Shown here piece by piece: positions 25,115 to 34,914 of a stretch of DNA of 64,000 nucleotides. The stretch is from Liolophura sinensis (taxonomy: Eukaryota > Mollusca > Polyplacophora > Chitonida > Chitonidae). The notes below the pieces were generated by a model that was given only the letters and a program-made list of their open reading frames with translations, ran no database searches and was not told the DNA's origin. Every line of letters begins with the position of its first letter. Position 1 is the stretch's first letter. The stretch is taken from positions 52,240,984 through 52,304,983 of the forward strand of contig NC_088300.1 of assembly GCF_032854445.1 (NCBI RefSeq). Direction: 5' to 3'. Both the position numbers and the translations under genes were made by a program.

Positions 25115-25164
25115 TGAACACAGATGTCAATGAATTCCCGTAAGCGATACACTCCGTTTTAGGG

Positions 25165-28100
25165 CACAGTTTCTTCTCTTTTAGTTGTGTTTTCAGTTAA
25201 GCTGACATCCTCGGTTTTTGAAACCAATTAATTCAAAATCACTGACATTCAAGACTCCCTAAAACAAGAAAAAAAATAATAATAGAGATATAAAGACAAA
25301 TGTATAACAAAGAAGGATCAGGGAAAATTGATTTTTATTCTATATAGTACAATATATACAGAGATAAACCTAAACCCAAATGGTTCTGCATGCAATGTGT
25401 CGTTCTGAATGAATATTATGTTGTATATATCTCTCTAAACGAGCGTGCTGTATATAGGCTTTTACATGTGTACATGTATAGCTCATTGACGCCTTGGCGT
25501 TTCAAATTTCTAACATGTAGAAAGACATAACAAAAAGGATTAAAATAGCATTTTATTTACTTACCATTCACCGAATTCAGTGGTCTTGGTTTTCCTATTA
25601 ATTAACATACACCACAGCGTGACAGATGGATTCCATGGTATATCGTCAAGTTCATTTGGTAAAAATCAGAAAGATGTCACTAGATGTACATCTACACGTA
25701 AACCGCTATATAGTAACTGATGTAAAATCCCATATTTCGTTCAAGATATGTACGTATATATGCACTAGTGGCCTATAGCCTGCTGCACTAGATTACATCG
25801 GTATACACATGTAGCTTGTCACACGGATGTATATAGGCCTACTATCAAGCATGTGCAGTTAGGTCTGTACGCTTCTTTGATGCTGTATACAAAGAACCAG
25901 TTTTACACACTTAATCTACGCGTGTTTCTTTCACTCTATAAACTGATGTTTCCTGTCTTCCCCAGTATATAGTGATTAGCGTAGGTCAGGATATCTTATC
26001 TGTGGTTCAATGTTTACTTGGCCAGACACCTGTTACGTGAGTCAGATCATGTAGGCTATAGGACTGGCACATGTTAAACAGTACACGTAACGTCCCGAAA
26101 TGGTAATAACTGCATGGTGTAGGATGTGTAACCTTGACTATGTCCATCACTGGGCTTACAAATTATATTTATCACTATACGTCTGTACATTTTACTGGGC
26201 CGTGAAGTGGATATAAAAAAAAACAAATGCCAAAAAAAAGAACACACACAAAAAAAAAACAAACAAAACAAATGCCAAAAAAAATGATGTTTTTTAAACA
26301 GTTATTCATTGAACATTTCCGGGATAGCTTCTGAGTCCTAGCTGGATCCGGTTAGGCGACATTGTGTTGAAATAAATATTACAGTATTACAACTATGTGA
26401 TTATAAAATGACGTATATGCATGCTGGAGCAGGTTCATGGAAAGATACTTATATATATCCTTCTATAGATAGGAATATATATTTTTGTGTTTCCAGATTT
26501 ATATACAGTTGTTGTGTGTTGTGTTCTGCAGTGCACCGGTCGGAAGTATATACACCCTAGCTCTTATAAATTCCAGGAGAAACCAGAAGAAACCATCCTT
26601 CCTCAATCCCCAAGCCCTCACTAACCTTACTAGCCTCATGGCGAAAAGCCGCTTTACGTATACACATCATGAAGTGAGGGCCGAGCTTCTATTGCAATAT
26701 ACCTCACTGACCGAGACTGAAATATAGCAATCACGTAATAGATATACAAAGCATACATTGTTCAACAGCGATAAAGCGTATCCACTATAGGGTGCACAGG
26801 AAACTGACAAGACTTACTATGAAGCGGTACGAAGTGAGAACATATTATGATGTTACCAAAAAGTATACCCCGTGCAAGAATAAGCACGATGCTAACACAA
26901 TGTGTTATACAAAGTGGTCATATCGATACTATTATAGGATGTGTCAACACTTGTTTTGCGACTGAGCAAAAATTACTACGATATAGCAGGATGTATCTAC
27001 GATATATCACGGCAGAGCTTAGACACCCCAAGACTTCGTCACGACTTAAACATATAGTTTTCATGGTGTGAAATTGAAGTATAAATACAGGAAATGTGGC
27101 ATTCAATTCTTTTAATAGCATGCTGGCTACGGCCAGAAGATATATAGATCCACGAAAATGCTGTGGAATGAGTGGGAGAAGAGGGAAACCTGCTACTGGA
27201 TTCTGTTGCAATGTTGCAGGGTCCGTCAAGGAAAACGACCAAGGACATTGTTGATCAGGGAATGGCTCTTGTGAAGTAAGGATTGCAGTAGTCGGGTTAC
27301 CAAGTTGGGCGCTACAGACCTTCATACACCAAACTGACCAGCTTCCTGCATGTTGAGGAGGAGGGGGAGGAGTTCCCGATATTGTAGTGATAAAACCACA
27401 AGCCAGATGTCCGTATATCAATAAGATCGAGTTGTATTTACGTTCAAAAGGTACAAACCCAAAACGTAAACCAACAACAACTGGAAGAGAGGGAGAGAGA
27501 GAGAGAGAGAGCGATTCAGTTTGGAGTGGAGAGATAACTCTGCATATATATATATATGGCATGTCAAGTTATATGTAATGCAAACAACATGTTGGTGCGA
27601 CTACTTCTTCTTTCTGGAATTTAAAACCGCCTCATAGAAAATGAAAATTTTACATCAGAAAAAAAAACATAAGTCAATACTTTCCTCGTATCAAACATTT
27701 GATTGCGGCATTTAAAGTACGATAAGGTCATAGCAACTACATGGTAAAAAGGTGAACCTGAATAATGGCATTAATTATCTCAGAAATATGATAATCAGCT
27801 GAAAGAAGGGCGCCATCCTTGGACATACTGACCTCAGGTCCCTGGGTATTATTCTCCCCCAAAGTAAACATGGTATTCAACCCACAATAAAGTCATTTAG
27901 ATGAATCGCTCGGGATCGCTGACGAGTGGATCGTTGGAACTCGGCAGTATTAAAATGGAATCATGGTTTTTGTCCACGTGGCCTCTTGAGCAGTGGTGTG
28001 GTATAATGTGGTCAACGAGTGTCCGTCAATATCAGCTGTGGACAACACAAAAGGTATTTGTGTTAGGACGCGTGGAGAGGGAGTAGGAGGGACATGTAGA

Positions 28101-28251
28101 CTCTCCCTCCTCTGAGGAGTCTGCAGGAAGAGTCCCAGGAGGTGATCTGAGACTTAAGGCCGAAACACTGTGGCACTACAAAGCACTCCGACTTCTTGAC
28201 GCGATATATCTGTGACCGGAGTTAAGAACCAGCAAACTTCCTTACATGGCA
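25165..28251. other. Spacer, no recognised gene
   Basis: AT-rich sequence with an A-rich low-complexity block at 26215-26285 (AAACAAATGCCAAAAAAAA occurs twice), a GA microsatellite at 27484-27512 and a TA run at 27543-27557. A 214-codon open frame on the minus strand (26918-27562) runs partly through the GA repeat and shows no known domain. The left end of the retrotransposon, including any LTR, should lie near 27.8-28.25 kb but is not recognised. Confidence 0.45.
27484..27512. repeat. GA microsatellite
   Basis: GAGAGA run of about 29 bp with one interruption. Confidence 0.85.
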
Positions 28252-28299
28252 TCAGTCGCCATCCGCAGTGGCGACAAGATATCGGTCGCGAGACTTGGA

Positions 28300-28445
28300 T
28301 TTGTTACGATCGGAATGGTGGTATACTAGGTCGCTGATTTGTATGGCTGGTATCTCAGGTGTTCTTCCAGGACCCGAGATATTGGGTTTGTTACGTTCGG
28401 AATGGTGGTATACTAGGTCGCCCATTTGTATGGTTGGTATCATGT
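28300..28445 (-). repeat. 87-bp in-frame tandem duplication in the integrase tail
   Basis: Two adjacent units, each beginning TTTGTTACG(A/T)TCGGAATGG on the plus strand, start at 28300 and 28387. The period is 87 bp, exactly 29 codons, so the encoded segment (GDLVYHHSERNK / SDLVYHHSDRNK) is repeated without a frame change. The units differ at several bases. Confidence 0.85.
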
Positions 28446-29493
28446 GTTCAGGTGAATCAAGTGTTCTTTCAGGTAGAGCCTTCGGTGTCTTACTATGTAG
28501 GTGTTTTTTTTAATACGGTCTGAATATTAGTCCAATATAAGAAGGCGATCCGTTAGCGGAATTGGGATATTGGTATACTGGTCCTTCTGAAGCAACATTT
28601 CTCATGCCGATAGTCATCTGCCTCTGATTCTGGAGTTAAGGCGCTCAGTGGCGATGGAAGGTGTAAGTGGGATACCATATCACCCATCGAGTTCTGGTGT
28701 AGTGACTGCAATTCCTGGATGGCCCTTTCGGCCACCGGGTTCCTATTAATGTTTTCACTCGTCCGAGTTCAATGGCTATTCTGTGTTTCTGGAGAAGTTC
28801 GTCATTCACGGGTGACTTAAGGCCTGGTGCATTGTCTATCCTGAGGACGGCTGAGGGTCACCCAACGGTCGTAGTTCAACGAAGTGTCGAAGGAGGGCAT
28901 CACGTATTCTCCCGTCTTTCTTATCATTCAGGAGTGCAGTACAGGTGAAACAAGTCACACATTCTCGGAGAACTAGGATGCGTTGACGTTCTTTCTTTAG
29001 TAAATCGGCAGGAAATGAAAAATCTATTCCCAGTATTCTGTTCCACTATGTGGCGTGGTATCTTCTTCAGGGAGGCGCAGTGAAAGCAGGCGCCAGATAC
29101 CTGTTCCACGGCTTTATCCACATCCAAAGCGAAGAAGTGTCGCCGTATTACAAGTTTCAGCTGGTGGCACAAAGGATGATCAAGTCGGATGTGAAGTGAG
29201 GTCAGTAACCTATCCAAAATCTGTAGTGAAACTGCGATGCATTCCTCGTCAGGTGCGAATAAGATCATCTTTGGCAATGGTGACGTAGTTAAGGTATCAT
29301 TTTAAGGTCTTTAATGTCAGTTAACTTCTTGGTAAGGTGGGTACTTTTTTTGAGGTGGGCATCAGCGCGACGTAAATCGGGGTATTCGGACTGAAGGGGC
29401 TACCCAGGCAGACCTAGTTGTGAAAATGAGTTTAGTCACGCCATTGAGAATGTCGTTAGGCGAACACGAATGAACAACGCAGCTTTCAGAACG

Positions 29494-29790
29494 CTACACA
29501 AACGAGCACAGCTGAGAAGACGGCGTGTCACAATCAGGAGCATTTCTGCTGACGAAGTCTGAATCTGAAGGAACATCAGATCCAGCTCGGTGGCGGATGG
29601 AAGCCTGGTATTGGCGGACGGTGGGCAGGAATGTAAGTACCCTTGGGCTTGCAGAAAACTCTCCACAACACACCTTCTCTAAGGATTGCACGCACGCCTT
29701 ACTGTCCATAAGGATGTAGGTTTGTGGGTAGACTGTGCTATATATGGATGAAAGTGCTTGGTTGCCACCGCAATAGATAGAGCTTCGACC
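29494..29790 (-). pseudogene. Retrotransposon RNase H tail, frameshifted
   Basis: Reading continues from the RT/RNase H fragment only after a frame change: [15 protein letters not shown], then DSKACVQSLEK and FSASPRVLTFLPTV. These are typical of the end of RNase H and the linker to integrase in this element type. Confidence 0.6.
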
Positions 29791-30609
29791 TCACAAGAGA
29801 GTCATGTTACCTACAGACCTCGAAAAGAAAACCGTGAGATGTTGCTTACCGTTGCGGGTCACATACTTGGTTGCTCCGATGCCATGTCTTTTGACAGAGG
29901 CGTCTGTGACGATCCAGAGTTGGTCCGCTGGGCGAGGAAGAACAATGGCTTTGTTAGTAGATAAGACCTGCTGGGCTGCATGAAAAGTTTGAAGTTGTCC
30001 ATCAGACCACAGGAGTTTGTCGTCTGACTGTTGTCCAGGGGTGAGAGGATCTAACGGGGACAAGATGCTGGAGCAGCGTGGAATTACTCGACCCAAGACC
30101 TTGTAAGCGCCGGTAAATAAGCGCAGGCCATGAACAGTTGTCGGAACACGGCAAAACGCCAGGGCAGCTATGCGGTGAGGGCTAGCATAAATTGATCCCT
30201 CACGCCTGATCCAACCCAATATGGAGACTGACGAAGGGGCGCTGATTGGCTTGGGGGAGGACAATCGCAAATTATTCGTCTGTAGAGACTGGAGTCTTTC
30301 CCATATAGACAGCAATTCCTCTGGTGTTTGACCACCACAGTATAGATCATTCGCTAGTTTGGCGACTGTGTCCTGCTCTAGTAAATCTCCCAGAACTCTG
30401 CCTATAAGTTCCTCTAAGGCGATCTCTGAGCCTGGCATTCCCATTGCGAGCCGGGCATAAACAAGGACGTCATGAAATGGAGTAGCAACACCGCAGTATT
30501 TCATTGAGTCTTCACTCAGAGGGATCTGGTAGAATGCACTTGAGAGATCAGTGGTTATAATATACTTCCATCGGCCAATGTGGCGTAGGGTGGAGTCCAC
30601 GTCTGGCAT
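29791..30609 (-). pseudogene. Reverse transcriptase / start of RNase H, retrotransposon remnant
   Basis: 272-codon open frame. Residues 20-31 ([12 protein letters not shown]) give the first catalytic Asp (D21). The palm motif, expected to contain DD, reads [10 protein letters not shown] with N87-D88, so the first Asp of the pair is replaced (codon 30349-30351, AAT where GAT is expected). LGWIRREG, then [13 protein letters not shown] and [15 protein letters not shown] mark the RT thumb and the first RNase H Asp. As read, it should be catalytically inactive. Confidence 0.8.
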
Positions 30610-31088
30610 AACGGAAGGCTGAGGTTTGCTATAGCGTCCAACATCAGCAAAGACTGTCTCGAGACGGGAACCACAATTTGTTTTTCTTAAGCAGTAATAA
30701 AAGATTCAGGTATTCAACAGCGATCCCAGCGTCCTCAGGGCGTTTGAATACTCCTACAACCTGTAAGTCGTCAAAATTCTGTTGAAGTTCGATAAAACTG
30801 TCGCCTGAATAAAGGGGGAGACGTCCTTTTCTTTGTGGGGGTTGGACGGGGCCAATTTTTACAACAGACTCGAATTAGCCCGATGCGCCATTTTAACCTA
30901 TGATCTCTGGGTTAAAGACGTCATCGTACTTGTCAACTGTGTCTCGAAACTTGGTTTTCATGGCTGGAGACATATTACTGGGGTAAATGCTAACACTGCT
31001 GGAGTAACGAGCTGATGAGCTGATTTGCTGTTAACATGCTCTCGGGCATGTGTGTTATCTAGATTTAATTCATCCGGCACGTCCAATT

Positions 31089-31319
31089 CTAAGAATTCAC
31101 CTGGCCATACTGTGTTCGGTGGGGTGGGGTGCGAATTAGATGGGCGCGACGGATGGTGTGACTGGTTGGGGGCGGGCTGGTGAAGTCGTACGTGTAGTTG
31201 GTACCGTCACTAAGTGTGACAACACGTTTGGCTAGCCGGACATCAATGTCATTGCGTTCCATAAATGGGGTTCTCAGAAGCATCTCCACGTCCAAATTTT
31301 CAACAAGTCGGAAAAACAA
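31089..31319 (-). pseudogene. Retropepsin remnant
   Basis: VENLDVEMLLRTPFMERNDI followed by VVTLSDG is the C-terminal half of a retrotransposon aspartic protease domain. The part that should carry the Asp-Ser/Thr-Gly active site is not found between here and the gag fragment ending at 31356. Confidence 0.6.
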
Positions 31320-31355
31320 AACATGAATTTTCAGCTGTCGCGAATCAATGTAAAG

Positions 31356-32329
31356 TCATCTTCGCCGACGGCATTTAGTGGAGAGGATCCGTCCGCCTGG
31401 TGAGCTGATTGGCAACTTTTCGTAATCGTCAGACCTAACCGTTTTGCGGTAGAAAAGCGTATCATGTTGCCACCGTCTGTTGTCAGCCTCCTCGTCGACG
31501 GCTACTTCGGGGATGTCGTCACCAGGCTGTTCGACCACATTTACAATTTGGCGTGCCTTGGCGAGATATTTGCAGTCTTGTTCTGGACGGTATGAACACT
31601 CGCTCAAGAAATGGCGTCTCTGTCTCCTTGTTTGACTACACAGAGGGCATGATTTTTGGGGGCGAAAGTTAGCAGCGGAAAAGTTATCCTTGGTTGTAGC
31701 TGTACGCATTATTTTTACGTCCTCTGTTGTCCTGATTTCGTCAATCAGGGAGGCCAGCGCTTGTGAAATTTTCTGGTTTTATAGATGCCAGTGTTCTGGA
31801 GCGCAGTTCTGTGCCATAACGTTGTTTAATGAGCTGGGGAAGTGCGGAGATGAACCAGTCACAGCCATTTAAGTACGATTAAATTTTCCGGAGTAGGTGA
31901 GAGTTCTTTGTCCTCGGTTATAGCTGCACCGTGATGTTGTCTACCGCCATCACTTAGTAGTAAATTATCTTCTACAAACGCTACAAGGCGCTGGTAGAGA
32001 TCTTCTGGCCGTTCGTCCGGGTTTCTAGGCGAATGGTGGAGAAGTCTAGACAATGTGCATCTGATGACTGGAAGCCGTACTGTAGTCGAATTACTCAGTG
32101 GATGTTAGAGCTTTTGATGATTGCATTCTGTCAAAATAAGTGGGCAATAGCTGGCGATCTCTACAAGCATCAGCTCAAGTACAGTAACTTTTTGTTGTAA
32201 TGTGCGGCGATGTGCTTCCTCTACATCTCCACCCTCATCTTTATAGACAAGGAGTGGAGACGCCCGCGGTTTTTCCCCCCACTGAGCACCGACGACTAAA
32301 AACGGGGCGAAATTAGGGTCAAGTGACAA
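31356..32329 (-). pseudogene. Gag remnant (at least three fragments)
   Basis: Fragments 32329-32105 (MSLDPNFAPFL), 32053-31859 ([20 protein letters not shown]) and 31709-31356 (CPLCSQTRRQRRHFLSEC, a zinc-knuckle-like cluster) are in different frames but in gag order. The middle fragment resembles retrotransposon capsid helices. Confidence 0.55.
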
Positions 32330-34914
32330 GGCAAATCGTTAGAAAATCAGAGAGCTCTCAGAAAAGTCATTGCGATCGATTAAGGTCCAAATGACAATTA
32401 ATTCGGTTGATGTATTGTTTAATATATAGCTTGACTGTGTATGTCGGTATAGATTTAATTGTAAATCCCTCACTTATGGTCGATTTTTCTTTTTGACCGG
32501 AATTTACGCTAAATAAATTCAGCCAAATCGATCCATTACTGACCCATTCTTTGGTCACTTGAATATTTGGGTTTGGGATAAAAAAAAAGGGTCTTAACCT
32601 CTGTTCTCGACCAGTTTTCGTTCCGTTGGACCTCCATTTAGGCTGATGTAAGCGTCACGCTGCTCACAGGCGCAGTAAATTTAACGGCCTATCCTCACAG
32701 AGTAAAACAGTTAGGGCGTCATAAAACAACGTAATATATGGCCTTAAAACGCCGCACTGTAAGCAGGTGTTAATAATGTGATGTTTACTCAAGTAGATTG
32801 CACTTATATGGCGGCATCTTTAATGGAAAAACACGACTAAGTCCAAACGGCAAACATCGTTTTCTTTTTTTATGCCAATATACGGAGGCGGTTCACATTG
32901 GCATGCACGACGACTTCCTGGAGTGATGCTAGCTTGACAACCGGCAAAGTTTGCTGCGCCATTCTGCTTAATATGCTTATTTTGGGAAAAGATCCGCCTC
33001 GTGTGCTAAATCGAAAAACCCATCAAGAGCTGAATTCGAACCTGTGGCCTCATGGGTCCAGGGCTCAACAGTGACAGAGCCAGTGCTTTAGCCATCTGAT
33101 CCACCTAGACTAAAAAAACACGACCTGAGGGCATACCCGAAAGGTAGATCTGTTAAAATCCAAGAACAATGGCGTCAAGGCTTATTTGTTTGAACCAGTA
33201 GCTATGAAGATATATTAAGGTTATTTTCCTCAAAAATGTTAAATTACAGACAGAGATATGAGCAGACCGACACCTTCCTAAAGCTTATCTGTTATAAATA
33301 CTGGTAAACAGGCTTCAGACCAAATTTGGTGCAGACAGGCCTGTTGGTTTTGGAGATATCACCTAAAGAACATAAGAGTAAACTGACACACCTCATGAGT
33401 TGATCAGTTTTCAGTTCTTACCATTAAGCTTTAATAACAATTTGACTGAATTTGGTCAGACAGTTATGGAGATACAGCACACAGACAAGCTTATTGTTGT
33501 TTGCCACTAAGTCAAAATACAGATGGACAAGCACACAGATATGTCCCCCCCAAAATTATATAAAGCAAGGTCATCTGGAAGACCCTAAAGCTCTGCTCAT
33601 TGTGCTACACTTACCAGAGGCATGTCAGTAAATTTAGTACCAAAAGAAAACCACATTTTCATTACACAATTTAATTTCTTGACAGTTTTATGCAAATCAA
33701 ACACCAATTACATCTGATAGCATCAACAAAGAACATCCAATCACGGCATTGCTACATGGTATCAAAATTGAGTTTAAAATACTGTAAAACAGTGTTATTG
33801 AGACAACTGTACTAGCATCTGTATTTTCACCTGGCTTTCTTTTTTTCGCCAACAAGCATAATGGTGTATATAATTGATCTTTCTTTGCACTTTTGGATTT
33901 ATTTTATTTTGCAAATTTTTCTTTATTTATCATGTCTTAGTGTCCAACGAAAATACTCATAAATCAACAGTCTAACAGTAGTGATAAGGGGAACACCAAG
34001 TAAGACCTAGTATGTAGTATGAACACTGATAAAATGTCTCATGTGTAAAGAATTATTTTCTTGATATACAAACTCAAATTCCAAAAAAAGCCAAGTTTTA
34101 AACTTTCAGGTGATCAGTTATTCCACATTAATGAAATTAAATACATATTTCCCAAAGAGAATCAAGCACAAACTAATGTTTTTTATTTCTCATCATCTTT
34201 CCTGAACTGACCCTGCAATTGCAATTATGGAATGTGAGACTCAAGGACGAGCTACACAGAAGGTCCAAATGACAGTAGAATGCATGGTTTTCTTCTGTGA
34301 AGTTGAACGATAATTGTGATATACATGTAGTAAAGAAAAAAATCAAGGAGTACACAACTTTGGACTGTCTTGATACAAGCTGGAAGGAGTTCTACGTATC
34401 AGTCACCGATACGACAAAAATTACTAAGACAATTACCAAAATGGCCCAGATGCTGACAATTTTCATTAGAACAATAAATTATGACTTCAAGACCCTCACA
34501 CTGTTTGCAAGCATGAACACATACAGTGGTAGAATATTTGTATAATATCCACAACACGAACCATTTCCTGAGAAACCATTTACCTGTATATGCAGAGTGA
34601 GAAAATATGAAGTGAGTGAAGTGAGCAAAGTGAACTATAGTATTATTATTATTAACATGAGAAATATTGAGAAATATTGCTGTCCAAGGATGTTCCTGAA
34701 AAATCTAGCTGTTATCAGCTTTACTGTTACTGATTACCAAAGATAACTGTCAGCCTGTGAAATGAGCACAGCTCACAGCCAGTCTGACACAGAAGTACAT
34801 ACAGCACTGAACTCTGATGCACCATCATTCCTCTCTTGTTTGTTGACAGAATGACAATGACTGTGAAAGCACCATTCCTGTCTACTACCAGTCCTTCGTT
34901 GAATTATCCACCTG
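32330..34914. other. Spacer between retrotransposon and NUP50 3' end
   Basis: No exon recognised. Contains a tRNA-headed SINE fragment at 33030-33112 and a (TTA)n patch near 34640. The right-hand end must include the NUP50 3' UTR; no clear nearby AATAAA on the minus strand. Confidence 0.45.
33030..33112 (-). repeat. tRNA-derived SINE head
   Basis: On the minus strand, A-box-like TGGCTAAAGCACTGG is followed at tRNA spacing by B-box GGTTCGAATTC. There is no CCA end and no good cloverleaf, so I read it as a SINE head of a family other than A. Confidence 0.55.

Larger units (their letters stand above)
28252..32329 (-). mobile_element. Decayed LTR-type retrotransposon, gag-pol, no LTRs seen
   Basis: Minus-strand fragments in gag-protease-RT-RNase H-integrase order, the Ty3/gypsy-like arrangement. 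Gag: 32329-31356 with a cysteine/histidine cluster CPLCSQTRRQRRH. Protease remnant: 31319-31089. RT and start of RNase H: 30609-29791. RNase H tail: about 29790-29494. Integrase zinc-binding part (HPLCHQL, CFHCASL): 29277-28924. Integrase core with DNAPG and AERAIQEL: about 28920-28600. C-terminal tail: 28443-28252. The fragments are in different frames with internal stops, so this is a dead copy. The closest relatives I remember are uncharacterised pol-like proteins of marine invertebrates and amphioxus. Long terminal repeats, primer-binding site and target duplication were not found. Confidence 0.8.

Noticed and set aside
24736-25133. Two plus-strand open frames of 106 and 108 codons
   Set aside because: They are antisense to the 24595-25026 ORF, which has the better composition and a TATA box on its own strand.
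26918-27562. 214-codon minus-strand open frame
   Set aside because: Part is encoded by the GA repeat (SLSLSLSPSL), there is no recognisable domain or splice context, and one frame of this length is within chance for the window.
28300-28445. CRISPR-like repeat
   Set aside because: Only two adjacent units with no spacers, inside a retrotransposon integrase frame of an animal genome.
29055-29964. Several plus-strand open frames of 64-77 codons
   Set aside because: They are shadows of the minus-strand pol remnant, which carries the RT, RNase H and integrase motifs.
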